64,000 nucleotides of DNA from Shinella sp. XGS7 (GTDB lineage Bacteria; Pseudomonadota; Gammaproteobacteria; Burkholderiales; Burkholderiaceae_C). Below the pieces are notes generated by a model. The model saw nothing but the letters and a program-made list of their open reading frames with translations. It did not search any database and was not told the DNA's origin. The position numbers and the translations under genes are program-made. Shown here piece after piece: positions 1 to 8,361 of this stretch; the stretch's first letter is position 1; each line of letters opens with the position of its first letter. The DNA lies in the NCBI RefSeq assembly GCF_020535565.1, contig NZ_CP084758.1, positions 709,501-773,500 on the forward strand, given 5' to 3'.

Positions 1-864
1 CTCGAAGACCATCAGCATGAAAGTCTCGAAGATCAGCTGGCCGTAGCGGTCACGCTCAGCCTGGCTGGGGCCCTGGGCCAGCCACTCGGCCAGATGTTGA
101 CCCGGCAGGGCCTGCATGGCCAGCAGCTGGGGCGTGCTGAGCGCGTGGCAGACCTCGGGCACCACCAGCTGGGGCAGGCGCGGCGCCAGGGCGGCGCGGA
201 ACTCGTCCATGGCTCGGGCTTCCTGCGCATAGTCCAGCTCGGCGGCCAGGCCGGCCTCGATCTCGTCCAGCACACGCGCCAGCAGGGCCGCATCGGGCCT
301 GGCCCCTTCGCCCAAGGCCAGGCCACCCAGGCGCCCCAGCAGCAGGCTGCGCAAGAGGCGCATATCGCTGCTGATGGTGGCGGCAATGCCCGGGTACTGC
401 AGCTTGAGCGCCAGCACGCGGCCATCCTCGAGCTGCGCTCTGTGCACCTGGCCCAGGCTGGCGGCCGCGAAGGCCTGGGGTTCGAAGTGGGCAAAGCGCT
501 CGGCCCAGTCCGGCCCCAGGGCCTGGCGCATGCGCTTGCCCACCAGGGCCTGGTTCATGGGCGTGGCCTGGTAGCAGGCCCGGGCCAGCTGCTCGCGCAA
601 GCCCTGGGGCAGCAGCTGGACCTCGCTGCTGAGCAGCTGGGCGGCCTTGAGCGCCACGCCCTTGAGCTGGTTCAGCGCGCCAAAGAGGATGCGGCCCAGC
701 TCGGCCTCGTGCGCTGCGCGGGCCGCGGCGCGCTGTGCCTCGTCGCGCGCCAGATCGCGGGCCTTGTGGCCCAGGCGCGCGACGCCGGCCCGCGCCAGCG
801 CGCCGCCGGCAATGGCGCCGCGCGCCACGCGGCCGCTGCGGGGCGGCTTGCTGGCCGCCGTCAT
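1..864 (-). CDS. ABC1/UbiB-family atypical kinase (AarF-like), 3' end outside the window
   Basis: Partial gene: 288 codons are visible and the C-terminus lies left of base 1. The family consists of atypical protein-kinase-like ATPases linked to ubiquinone synthesis and lipid homeostasis. Visible signatures are a KxGQ-like N-terminal segment (ALKAAQLLSSE, about residues 71-81), the alanine-rich loop AAASLGQVHRAQL (about 133-145), the VAVK-type lysine in LALKLQYPG (Lys154) and ELDYAQEA (209-216). The start ATG (862-864) overlaps the stop of the upstream DUF2867 gene as ATGA, so it is the third gene of an operon led by a TetR gene. The KxGQ glutamine is present but the preceding residue is Ala instead of Gly. 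The in vivo substrate is unknown. Confidence 0.85.
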   Translation of the reverse strand, partial: MTAASKPPRSGRVARGAIAGGALARAGVARLGHKARDLARDEAQRAAARAAHEAELGRILFGALNQLKGVALKAAQLLSSEVQLLPQGLREQLARACYQATPMNQALVGKRMRQALGPDWAERFAHFEPQAFAAASLGQVHRAQLEDGRVLALKLQYPGIAATISSDMRLLRSLLLGRLGGLALGEGARPDAALLARVLDEIEAGLAAELDYAQEARAMDEFRAALAPRLPQLVVPEVCHALSTPQLLAMQALPGQHLAEWLAQGPSQAERDRYGQLIFETFMLMVFE

Positions 865-1406
865 GGCCGGCTTTCCCTTTGCATCTGGCGCATCACCTGG
901 CGCAGCATCAGGGGCACGATCAGGCTGTGGGCCGGCCCCACCAGCGCCATATAGAGCCGGCCCAGACGGTTGTGCTCATGCACCACGGTGCTCAGGGCCA
1001 GGCGGCTACCGCCATCGGGCTGGGCCAGTCGCAGCAGGGACAGGCGCACATGCAGATGCTTGTCGTCATCCCCCAGCACCAGCTCGCCGGGCCGCTGCTG
1101 CTCCAGGGTGAAGATGCCCACCCGGTCGCCGATGCGATAGGCCTCGGCCGGCTTGCCCGGCTGGCGCGCGGCCAGGCCGCCCAGATCCTTGAGCCCCACC
1201 AGACGCACGACGCGGTTGCGCAAGCTCATCAGGGCCGCCATCCAGGCCGGCGTGCGCGCGCTCAGGCGCAGCCAGCTCTGCAGCAGGGGCGCCTGGGGAT
1301 CAGGGTCGGGCAGCAGATAGCAGTCGGCGAAGTCGGCCGTGGGGAGGCTGGAGGCCAGCACGCTTTGCGCCGGCACGGCGATCTTGCTCAGGGTCCAGGG
1401 GCTCAT
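861..1406 (-). CDS. DUF2867 family protein
   Basis: A 181-residue protein whose pattern fits the DUF2867 family: a central LVGLKDLGG-type segment, then GIFTLEQQRPGELVLGDDDKH, and a C-terminal part with LSTVVHEHNRLGRLYMALV followed by a hydrophobic tail. Such proteins often sit beside NAD(P)-binding or lipid-related genes, but no biochemical role is established. It overlaps the TetR gene upstream by 4 bp (1403-1406) and the ABC1 kinase downstream by 4 bp, so the three are almost certainly co-transcribed and translationally coupled. No signal peptide is seen. Confidence 0.75.
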   Translation of the reverse strand: MSPWTLSKIAVPAQSVLASSLPTADFADCYLLPDPDPQAPLLQSWLRLSARTPAWMAALMSLRNRVVRLVGLKDLGGLAARQPGKPAEAYRIGDRVGIFTLEQQRPGELVLGDDDKHLHVRLSLLRLAQPDGGSRLALSTVVHEHNRLGRLYMALVGPAHSLIVPLMLRQVMRQMQRESRP

Positions 1407-2143
1407 GAACGGGCCTCCCTCGCCACACCCAGGCCGCGCCGCGCCAGGCTGAGCAGCTCCAGCACGCCGCCGCCTTGCAGCAGGCGGGCCAGCTGGTTGC
1501 GCAGCAGAAAGCCGCCCAGCTCGCCCAGCTTGTTGATCAGCCCGCTCTGCAGCATCAGGGCCAGCAGGCCCAGGCTGAGATCAGTGAGCTGGGTGGTGTC
1601 GGAAAACTCGGCGCTCTCGTCCTGCAGCCAGTAGACGAGGATGGCAAACACATAGTCGGCCATCAGGCCCGCCAGCAGGCCCTTGAAGCCGCAGGGCGCG
1701 ATCTGGCCGGCCGCCTCGGCCTCGGCCAGCCAGGCCTCCACCTGGGCTTTGAGCGCGGGCTTGCCCGGCAGGGCGTCACCCATCAGCAGCAGCGGGTTCT
1801 CGCGCGCCAGGCCGCGGGTGATGGCCACGAACTCGCGATCCGGCAGCAGGCGCTCCAGCACCGCATCCACCAGGCGCTGCAGGCGCTCCTGCAGCTGGTA
1901 GCCGGCCAGGCCCTTGGTCTTGAGGGTCTGGGCCAGGGCATCGTTGATCGCCAGCTCGTAATAGCCCAGCACCAGCTTTTCCTTGCTGGGGAAGTATTTG
2001 TAGATCGTGGCGTCCCCCAGGCCGGCGGCGCGCGCGATCTGCTTCATGGTGGTCCGCTCATAGCCCTGGCTGCTGATCAGGTCCACCGCGGTCGCCAGCA
2101 GCAGGCGCTGGTTCTTGTCTTGCTGTGATTTGGAAATCTTCAT
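1403..2143 (-). CDS. TetR/AcrR family transcriptional regulator
   Basis: A 246-residue regulator with a canonical N-terminal TetR helix-turn-helix: TTMKQIARAAGLGDATIYKYF (about residues 31-51), followed by SKEKLVLGYY. The C-terminal ligand domain is long for the family and contains no recognisable effector motif. It heads the operon TetR-DUF2867-ABC1 kinase and is divergent from a second TetR gene. The AT-rich gap between them (2144-2258) contains the 8-bp palindrome GTACGTAC at 2185-2192, a possible autoregulatory operator for this gene, although nothing visible proves it. Function inferred: repressor of its own operon. Confidence 0.85.
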   Translation of the reverse strand: MKISKSQQDKNQRLLLATAVDLISSQGYERTTMKQIARAAGLGDATIYKYFPSKEKLVLGYYELAINDALAQTLKTKGLAGYQLQERLQRLVDAVLERLLPDREFVAITRGLARENPLLLMGDALPGKPALKAQVEAWLAEAEAAGQIAPCGFKGLLAGLMADYVFAILVYWLQDESAEFSDTTQLTDLSLGLLALMLQSGLINKLGELGGFLLRNQLARLLQGGGVLELLSLARRGLGVAREARS

Positions 2144-2232
2144 CGGCTATCTAATAAATTTCTAAATACTTCTTTCAATCAATAGTACGTACACAAAACA
2201 GCGAACGCAAGCCAAAAGTCTTTGAATTTTTC

Positions 2233-2244
2233 CGCACGACCGTG
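2233..2244. promoter_or_regulatory. Candidate TetR operator, site 1
   Basis: The sequence GCACGACCGTGC is an inverted repeat (GCACG-2-CGTGC) 14 bp upstream of the ATG of the rightward TetR gene. Its core recurs as a longer perfect palindrome in front of the next transcription unit at 2904-2921. Two copies in front of the regulator and the adjacent genes are what an autoregulated TetR repressor would use. Confidence 0.55.
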
Positions 2245-2258
2245 CTAAATTGAAGCGC

Positions 2259-2864
2259 ATGGAAGCCAAGACCGAACGCAGCGAGCTGACCCAGACCGCC
2301 ATCGTGGACATGGCGCTGGAGATGGCCGCCCGCGAAGGCCTGGAAAGCCTGTCCATCGGCGAGGTGGCCAAGCGCCTGAACCTGTCCAAGAGCGGGGTGT
2401 TCTCGCGCATCGGCTCGCGCGAAGCCCTGCAGCGCGCGGTGCTGGAGGAGTTCGACCGGCGCTTTCAGCAGGACATCCTGCTGCCCGCCCTGCGCGAGCC
2501 GCGCGGCCTGCCACGGCTGGACGCCATCATGGCCGCCTGGCTGCAGCGCGCCACCACCCCCGGCCTGCGCGGCGCCTGCCTCTACGCGGCCGGCAGCTTC
2601 GAGTTCGACGACTGTGACGAGAGCCCCCTGCGCGAGTTGCTGCTGGAGGGCGTGCGGCGCTGGCGCACGGTGCTGCGCCGCAGCGTGCTCCAGGCCGTGG
2701 AGGCCGGCCATCTGCGTGCCGACCTCGACCCCGACCAGCTGGTCTTCGAGCTGGACGGCCTCTTCACCGCCCTGGTCCGCGAATCGCGCTTTCTGCGCGA
2801 ACCCAGCACACGGGAGCGCGGCTGGGCCTGGTACCAGCGCCTGATCCGGGACTACCGCGCCTGA
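2259..2864 (+). CDS. TetR/AcrR family transcriptional regulator
   Basis: A 201-residue TetR regulator. The N-terminal DNA-binding domain reads LSIGEVAKRLNLSKSGVFSRI (about residues 31-51), then GSREALQRAVLEEF. A TTG at 2250 could extend it by three codons, but the ATG at 2259 is preferred. The palindrome GCACG-2-CGTGC lies just upstream, and a perfect 18-bp version precedes the small membrane ORF and hydrolase downstream. This suggests that it represses itself and that pair. The C-terminal domain carries an acidic FEFDDCDESP segment and no family-defining ligand motif. The effector may be a fatty-acyl or ester compound given the hydrolase neighbour, which is inference. Confidence 0.85.
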   Translation: MEAKTERSELTQTAIVDMALEMAAREGLESLSIGEVAKRLNLSKSGVFSRIGSREALQRAVLEEFDRRFQQDILLPALREPRGLPRLDAIMAAWLQRATTPGLRGACLYAAGSFEFDDCDESPLRELLLEGVRRWRTVLRRSVLQAVEAGHLRADLDPDQLVFELDGLFTALVRESRFLREPSTRERGWAWYQRLIRDYRA

Positions 2865-2903
2865 GCGAGCGCCATGCCTGCGCGTTTCTCTGCTTCGCCA
2901 AAC

Positions 2904-2921
2904 TTCGCACGGCCGTGCGAA
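2904..2921. promoter_or_regulatory. Candidate TetR operator, site 2 (perfect 18-bp palindrome)
   Basis: TTCGCACGG joined directly to its reverse complement CCGTGCGAA gives a perfect 18-bp palindrome, 35 bp upstream of the small membrane ORF start at 2957. It shares the GCACG..CGTGC core with the site in front of the TetR gene. The position is suitable for blocking a promoter of the downstream pair. Confidence 0.65.
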
Positions 2922-2956
2922 AACTTTGTCAACCCGTTCATCACAAGGAGAGCGCC

Positions 2957-3073
2957 ATGCTTGCCCTGATCCTCCTGCTCCCCCTGCTGGCCCTGGTCTG
3001 GCGGCTCGGCATCGGCCTGCAGCGCCTCTGGCGCGCCGTGCCGCGCAGCAACCACGACCTGGTCTGGCACTGA
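2957..3073 (+). CDS. Small single-pass membrane protein (38 residues)
   Basis: A 38-codon ORF, not recognised as a named family. It begins MLALILLLPLLALVW, a strong membrane helix, continues with GIGLQRLWRAVPRSNHD and ends LVWH. The best support is a good ribosome-binding site (AAGGAG, 2944-2949, 7 bp from the ATG) and its place between the perfect TetR-type palindrome and the hydrolase, 18 bp before the hydrolase ATG. The positive residues after the helix suggest N-out/C-in insertion. It may be an accessory subunit or only a translated leader of the hydrolase. No homolog claim is made. Confidence 0.55.
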   Translation: MLALILLLPLLALVWRLGIGLQRLWRAVPRSNHDLVWH

Positions 3074-3091
3074 GCCGCGCAAGGCCCGACG

Positions 3092-3976
3092 ATGAATCGC
3101 ACCCAGGAACTCAATCCCGCCGCACTGTTCTATGGCCAGGGCCCCGGCCAAAGGCTGCTGCGCCAGGCCCTGGGCCGGCTCCAGGCCCTCAGCCCGGGGC
3201 TGACGGCCAGCCTGGCCTACCAGTTCTTCATCACCCCCCTGCCGCTCAAGCGGGCGGCACGCCGCCGCCCCGTGCCCGCCGTCTGGCAGCTGCAGCGCTG
3301 GCGCCTGGGCGCGCGCGAGCTGGCCCTGTGGCAGCGCCCGGCGCCGGGCGTGGTGCGCGCGCGCGTGCTGCTGGTGCATGGCTGGGCCGGCGACGCCCAG
3401 CAGATGCGCCCCCTGGGTGACGCGCTCTGGGAGGCCGGCCTGGAGCCCTGGCTGCTGGACCTGCCCGGCCATGGACGCAGCAGCGGTTGGCAGACGCATC
3501 TGCCCGAGTTCGTGGAGGTGCTGGGCCAGGTGGGCCAGCGCCTGGGGCCTTTGCAAGGCCTGGTGGGCCATTCCCTGGGCGCCCTGGCGGCCAGCCAGGC
3601 CCTGGCTCGCGGGAAGCTGGAGGCCAGCCGCCTGGCCCTGCTGGCCTGCTCCGCGCCGCCGCGCGAGGTGCTGGGCTGGTATGGCGCCAGCCTGGGTCTG
3701 GGGCGCGAGGTGCTGGGCCGCTTGCGCCAGCGCCTGGAGGGGATCAGCGGCCACGGCCTGGAGCAGTTCGAGCCGCCCTGGCTCGCCACCCGCCTGCACC
3801 AGCCCACCCTGCTGCTGCACGACCGGGCCGACCGGGCCGCCCCCATGGCAGTGTCCGAGCAGCTGGCCGCCGCGCTGCCGGCGGCGCAGCTGATGCCGAC
3901 CGAGGGCCTGGGGCACCGCCGCCTGCTCGCCGACACGGCGGTTCTGGCCGCCATCAGCCGTCATCTGCGCCCGTAA
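3092..3976 (+). CDS. Alpha/beta hydrolase
   Basis: A 294-residue alpha/beta-hydrolase-fold protein. The oxyanion region is VHGWAGDAQQM (about residues 95-105), DLPGHGRSSG follows, the nucleophile elbow is GHSLG with Ser161, the acid is likely the Asp in LLLHDRADRAAP (about 245-256) and the base is His in GLGHRRLL near 277. The N-terminus is soluble with no signal peptide. The arrangement resembles small esterases/lipases of the MenH/BioH type, but the substrate cannot be told. It is co-transcribed with the small membrane ORF and probably controlled by the upstream TetR through the palindrome at 2904. Confidence 0.8.
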   Translation: MNRTQELNPAALFYGQGPGQRLLRQALGRLQALSPGLTASLAYQFFITPLPLKRAARRRPVPAVWQLQRWRLGARELALWQRPAPGVVRARVLLVHGWAGDAQQMRPLGDALWEAGLEPWLLDLPGHGRSSGWQTHLPEFVEVLGQVGQRLGPLQGLVGHSLGALAASQALARGKLEASRLALLACSAPPREVLGWYGASLGLGREVLGRLRQRLEGISGHGLEQFEPPWLATRLHQPTLLLHDRADRAAPMAVSEQLAAALPAAQLMPTEGLGHRRLLADTAVLAAISRHLRP

Positions 3977-4168
3977 GCCGTTGTAAGCGTGCAAATATGC
4001 CGCCTGGGGCGCCCAGGCTAGGGCCGGCCCCAGTTCGGCGCGAGCGGCCGGCCTCCTACACTGCGCGCGACCGCATGAGGGAGTGCCGCGCCAGATGAAA
4101 CGCCTGATCCAGACCCTGCGCCGTGCCGGGTGCCAGGCCTGCACGCTGCCCCCGACCGCATCCGCCAT

Positions 4169-4187
4169 GGCCTGAAAGGCCGTTTTT
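4169..4187 (+). terminator. Short hairpin with T-tract (terminator or attenuator)
   Basis: GGCCT-GAA-AGGCC (4169-4181) is followed by GTTTTT. It ends a 26-codon ORF, ATG 4095 to TGA 4175, whose stop lies inside the hairpin. It could simply terminate the hydrolase transcript (stop 3976), or act as a leader-peptide attenuator for the diguanylate cyclase operon starting at 4228. The stem is only 5 bp. Confidence 0.4.
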
Positions 4188-4227
4188 CCTCAAGCCTCCC
4201 CCTGGATGCGTCGATAGCTTGTCAGTG

Positions 4228-6306
4228 ATGTGCACGGCTTCCACCGCCCCTGCCGGGCCGCGCTTGTCTGTCTGGCTGCCCCTGATGCTGGCGGCCGGAC
4301 TGCTGCTGGGCGGCTGCCGGCAGGAGGCAACGCCCCGGGGCTCCGACTCCGCAGGCGCCCAGTCCGAGCAGGACCGGGCGCTCTGGCGCGAGCTGTCGCA
4401 GCTGGAGCGCGCCGGCCGCGGTCGGCCGCGCGAGGCCGAGCTGCAGCTGCGCGAGCTGCAAAAGCGCAGTGCCCCCGGCAGCGCCGAACGCCTGGAGGCC
4501 CTGGCCCTGCGCGGCATCATGGCCGCCTACAACCGCGACCGTCCCATCCTGGAACAGGTGCAGCAGGACCTGCTGCACTGGCCCGCCGGCCCGGGCCAGG
4601 CCTCGGCCGAGCTGGCCGCCGCCACCATGATGGGTCTGTACCACCAGGCGCGCGGCGATCTGCGCGAAGCCCTCAAGGCCATGGCCCCGCTGCAAGACCG
4701 CGCCAGCACCGAGCGCAGCCCGCGCATCCTGCTGCGCGCCCGCCTGGCCATGGGCGGGATCCAGGCCGACAAGGGTCTGCTGGAGGAGGGGCTCGCCACC
4801 ACCCTGGACGCCGTCAAGCAGGCCGATGCCCTGGGCGAGCTCTGGCGCCGCGCCGGCGCGCTCAACGAGCTCTCGCGCCTGTATGCCCGCACCCAGCAGA
4901 CCGAGCGCGCCCAGCAGACCAATGCGGAGGCCCTGGCCACGGCCCAGCAGGACCCGGATCCGGTGCTGCTGTACCTGGTGACCACGGTGCGCGGCATCGT
5001 CCACGCCGAGGACGCCGACCCCAGCGTGACCCAGCAGGCCTGGGCCCAGTCCCTGCAGTACGCGCGCGAATCCCAGGCCGAGGGTCCGCAAGCCCTGGCC
5101 CTGGCCAACTACAGCGACCACTATCTGCGCCGCGGCGAGTACGAGCGCGCCCTGGACCTGGCCGGTCAGGCCCTGCCCCTGGCGCGCCGCGCCCAGAATC
5201 TGAACGCCGAGATCGTGGCTTTGCACAATATGGGTCTGGCCAAGATCGGGCTCAAGCGCGTGCCCGAAGGCACCCGCGATGTGCGCCAGGCCATCACCCT
5301 GGACGAGCAGCAGGGCGCCCTGCCCTACGCCGCCGACGGCTGGAAGGAACTGGGCGAATACCTGGAGCGGGCCGGGGACTGGGCCGGCGCCATCGAGGCC
5401 CACCATGAATACCGCCGCCTGATCGACCAGGTGCTGCGCGACGACACGCGCAAGACCGTGCTCGAGGCCCAGGAGCGCTATGACGCCGAGCGCCGCGCCA
5501 AGGAAATCGAGCTGCTCAACCGCGACAACAGCCTCAAGACCGAGCAGATCCGCGCCCACGACCTGGAGCTCAAGCTCTGGGCCGCCCTGGCCGGCTGCGT
5601 GCTGCTCTCGGCCGTGCTGCTGGGCCTGGCCTACCAGCGCATACGCCGCACCAATGCCGCCCTGGCCAGCAGCAATGAAAGCCTCAAGCTGCAAAGCGAG
5701 CGCGACCCGCTCACCGGCCTGTCCAACCGGCGCCACTTCCAGTCCGCCATCAAGCGCCTGGCCGACGCCGGCAAGCTGGCGGGCACGGTCTACCTGATCG
5801 ACATCGACCACTTCAAGCGCATCAACGACCAGTGGGGCCATGCCGCAGGCGACAGCGTGCTGGTGGAGGTGGCGCGGCGCCTGCGGGCGGCCCTGCGCGA
5901 GGACGATCTGGTGGTGCGCTGGGGCGGCGAGGAATTCCTCATCGTCGTGCCCTCGCGCGCGGCCGAGGACGCTCGCGCCCTGGCCCAGCGCCTGCTGGAC
6001 CTGCTGGGCACGCCGGTGCGCCATGGCGAGCTGAGCGTGCCGGTCACGGCCTCCATCGGCTTTGCGAGCTTCCCGGTGGCGCCGCACGGCCTGAGCCTGA
6101 GCTGGGAGCGCGCCATCGACCTGGTGGACACCGTCATGTACCTGGCCAAGGCCCATGGCCGCAACAAGGCCTATGGCGTGCTGCAGGCCGAGGCCCGGCA
6201 CGAGGCCGGCCTGGAAGCCCTGTCCAAGCGCCTGGAGGCCGCCTGGCAGCAGGGCCAGGTGGGCCTGGTGGCCCTCAACGGCCCCAGCCAGGAGGGCGCG
6301 CCATGA
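4228..6306 (+). CDS. TPR-containing diguanylate cyclase, lipoprotein-type N-terminus
   Basis: A 692-residue protein. The ATG at 4228 gives a signal sequence ending in a lipobox (LLLGGC), then a long TPR-like helical region (about 60-420), a coiled stretch, one membrane helix (LKLWAALAGCVLLSAVLLGL, about 448-470) and a C-terminal GGDEF domain. The active site is intact: DPLTGLSNRRHF, IDIDHFKRINDQWGH, and WGGEEF with GGEEF at 566-570. The RxxD inhibitory site (REDD, 557-560) is also present. It should synthesise cyclic di-GMP in the cytoplasm while sensing with its periplasmic TPR part. The gene overlaps the next, paralogous cyclase by ATGA. Upstream in-frame codons to 4123 lack a start signal and are left out. 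Confidence 0.85.
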   Translation: MCTASTAPAGPRLSVWLPLMLAAGLLLGGCRQEATPRGSDSAGAQSEQDRALWRELSQLERAGRGRPREAELQLRELQKRSAPGSAERLEALALRGIMAAYNRDRPILEQVQQDLLHWPAGPGQASAELAAATMMGLYHQARGDLREALKAMAPLQDRASTERSPRILLRARLAMGGIQADKGLLEEGLATTLDAVKQADALGELWRRAGALNELSRLYARTQQTERAQQTNAEALATAQQDPDPVLLYLVTTVRGIVHAEDADPSVTQQAWAQSLQYARESQAEGPQALALANYSDHYLRRGEYERALDLAGQALPLARRAQNLNAEIVALHNMGLAKIGLKRVPEGTRDVRQAITLDEQQGALPYAADGWKELGEYLERAGDWAGAIEAHHEYRRLIDQVLRDDTRKTVLEAQERYDAERRAKEIELLNRDNSLKTEQIRAHDLELKLWAALAGCVLLSAVLLGLAYQRIRRTNAALASSNESLKLQSERDPLTGLSNRRHFQSAIKRLADAGKLAGTVYLIDIDHFKRINDQWGHAAGDSVLVEVARRLRAALREDDLVVRWGGEEFLIVVPSRAAEDARALAQRLLDLLGTPVRHGELSVPVTASIGFASFPVAPHGLSLSWERAIDLVDTVMYLAKAHGRNKAYGVLQAEARHEAGLEALSKRLEAAWQQGQVGLVALNGPSQEGAP

Positions 6307-8312
6307 AGCGTCTGCTGCTCTGCGTCGGCCTGCTGCTTGCCGGCCTGATCGGCAAGGCGCAGGCCGTTGAGCCGCCGCTGGACCCGGCCCTGGACAGCGA
6401 GCTCAGCCACCTGATCACCCTGGCCTATGACCGCCCCGAGGCCTCGCTGCAGGCGGTGCGCGCCATGCGCAACACCCAGAGCAGCCCTGGCGCCCTGCTG
6501 CAGCTGCGCCTGGCCGAGGCCCAGATCCTGATCCAGTGGGGGCGGACGGAACAGGCCGAGGCCCTGATTGGCGCGCTGGAACGCGAGGCCAGTGCGCATG
6601 ACCGCAGCCTGTTGCTGCGCGCCCAGATCTCCGAGCGTCAGGGCCGTTTCGGCGAGGCCGGCGAATTTGCGCGTGAGGGCCTGCGCCGCCTGGAGGCGCA
6701 ATGCCCCGCCAGCGAGCTGGCGCGCGCCATCCAGCAGGGCCGCTGCGACTTCCGCGCCGCCTGGTGGGCGCTTCGCATCCTGGAGCGCGGCGAGTCGGCC
6801 CAGGGCGGGCTGGCCCAGGCCGGCGCCACCATACAGCGCGCCCTGGCCCTGGCCCAGGCCGGCCAGGACCGCTATCTGGCCAGCGTGAGCATGAACACCC
6901 TGGCCCTGCTGAGCCAGGAGCTGGACCAGCCGGACGAGGCCCGCCGCTGGCTGGCCCTCGGCCTGGAGCAGGCCCAGGGCGATCCGATGGCCCTGAGCCT
7001 GAACAAGGTGGCCGAGGCCCGGGTTGCCGTGCGCCGGGGCGACAAGCGCGGCCAGCTCAATGCCTACGAGGAAGCCCTGGACCATGCCCAGCGCGCCGAG
7101 GCGCCGCACACCGTGGCCCAGATCCGCGTCAATCTCGTGGACCTGCACATGCACAACGGCCGCCCCGCCGTGGCCATGGAGGAGGCGCGCCTGGCCCTGC
7201 CGGTGCTGCAGAGCTTCAGGGACCTGCGCCTGGAGCGCACGCTTCGCCACAATATGGGCGTCTCCCTGCTGCTGCTCAAGCAGTTCGACGCGGCACGCCG
7301 CGAGCTGGCGCGGGCCCAGCAGCTGGCGAGCGAGCAGCCCAATCCCGCGCGCCGCGCCACCGAGCTGCGCGAGATCGGCCAGGCCTGGGCCGCCAGCGGC
7401 CAACCCCGCGAAGCCATCACCGTCTTCCACGCCGAGCGCGCGCTCTCGGCCCAGATCCAGGCCCGCAACCGCGAGACCCAGCTGCAGCAGCTCAAGCTCA
7501 AGTACGACAGCGATCGCAATCAGCGCGACCTGGACCTGCTCACCCGCGACCGCAGCCTCAAGGACCAGCAGCTCGCCAACCACGAGCTGGCCCAGCGCGT
7601 GGGCATGGCCGTGGCCCTGCTGCTGGGTCTCTCCCTGGTCCTGGTGGTGGTGATGCTGCAGCGCGTGCGCGCCGCCAACCGCCAGCTCAAGGCCAACCAG
7701 CGCCTGCTGCGCAGCCAGAGCGAACGCGACCCGCTCACCGACCTGGCCAACCGCCGCCACTTTTTGGCCGTGATGCAGAAGCAGGCGCAGCAGCTCTTCA
7801 CCGGCGGCCTGCTGATGATAGACATCGACCACTTCAAGCATGTCAACGACCAGCAGGGTCATGCCGTGGGCGATGTGGTGATCCGCGATGTGGCCCAGCG
7901 CATCCGCGACGCGGTGCGCACCGAAGACCTGGTGGTGCGCTGGGGCGGCGAGGAGTTCCTGGTCTTCGCGCCCAATGTCAGCCAGGACACGCTGAGCCTG
8001 CTGGCCGAGCGCGTGCTCAACAGCGTGGGGGGCCAGCCGGTGGCCACCGAGAACGGGCCGCTGCGCGTGACCGTGTCCATCGGCTTCGCGCATTTCCCCC
8101 TGCCGCCCGGCCTGCTGCGCCAGCACTGGGAGCAGGCGGTGAACTGGGCCGATATGGTGCTCTACACCGCCAAGGCCCAGGGCCGCAACCGCGCCGTGGG
8201 CATCGCCACCGTGGACGCCCAGGACGCCGCCGCCCTGCTCGAGATCGAGGCCGATTTCGACGCCGCCTGCCACTCCCAGCGGGTGCGGCTGCTGCACATT
8301 CCCGGCCCCTGA
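6303..8312 (+). CDS. TPR-containing diguanylate cyclase (paralog of the upstream gene)
   Basis: A 669-residue paralog of the preceding gene with the same architecture: signal peptide ([21 protein letters not shown]), periplasmic TPR-like helices, a coiled stretch, a membrane helix (about 432-455, [20 protein letters not shown]) and a GGDEF domain. Catalytic motifs [27 protein letters not shown] and GGEEF (548-552) are intact, and an RxxD site (RTED) lies just before. It has an ordinary signal peptide where the first copy has a lipobox. ATGA overlap indicates coupled translation and a local tandem duplication. The periplasmic signal is unknown. Confidence 0.88.
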   Translation: MKRLLLCVGLLLAGLIGKAQAVEPPLDPALDSELSHLITLAYDRPEASLQAVRAMRNTQSSPGALLQLRLAEAQILIQWGRTEQAEALIGALEREASAHDRSLLLRAQISERQGRFGEAGEFAREGLRRLEAQCPASELARAIQQGRCDFRAAWWALRILERGESAQGGLAQAGATIQRALALAQAGQDRYLASVSMNTLALLSQELDQPDEARRWLALGLEQAQGDPMALSLNKVAEARVAVRRGDKRGQLNAYEEALDHAQRAEAPHTVAQIRVNLVDLHMHNGRPAVAMEEARLALPVLQSFRDLRLERTLRHNMGVSLLLLKQFDAARRELARAQQLASEQPNPARRATELREIGQAWAASGQPREAITVFHAERALSAQIQARNRETQLQQLKLKYDSDRNQRDLDLLTRDRSLKDQQLANHELAQRVGMAVALLLGLSLVLVVVMLQRVRAANRQLKANQRLLRSQSERDPLTDLANRRHFLAVMQKQAQQLFTGGLLMIDIDHFKHVNDQQGHAVGDVVIRDVAQRIRDAVRTEDLVVRWGGEEFLVFAPNVSQDTLSLLAERVLNSVGGQPVATENGPLRVTVSIGFAHFPLPPGLLRQHWEQAVNWADMVLYTAKAQGRNRAVGIATVDAQDAAALLEIEADFDAACHSQRVRLLHIPGP

Positions 8313-8361
8313 AGCGGGCATACTCGGCGCCATCGACCCGCACAAAAACAGGAGACAGACG

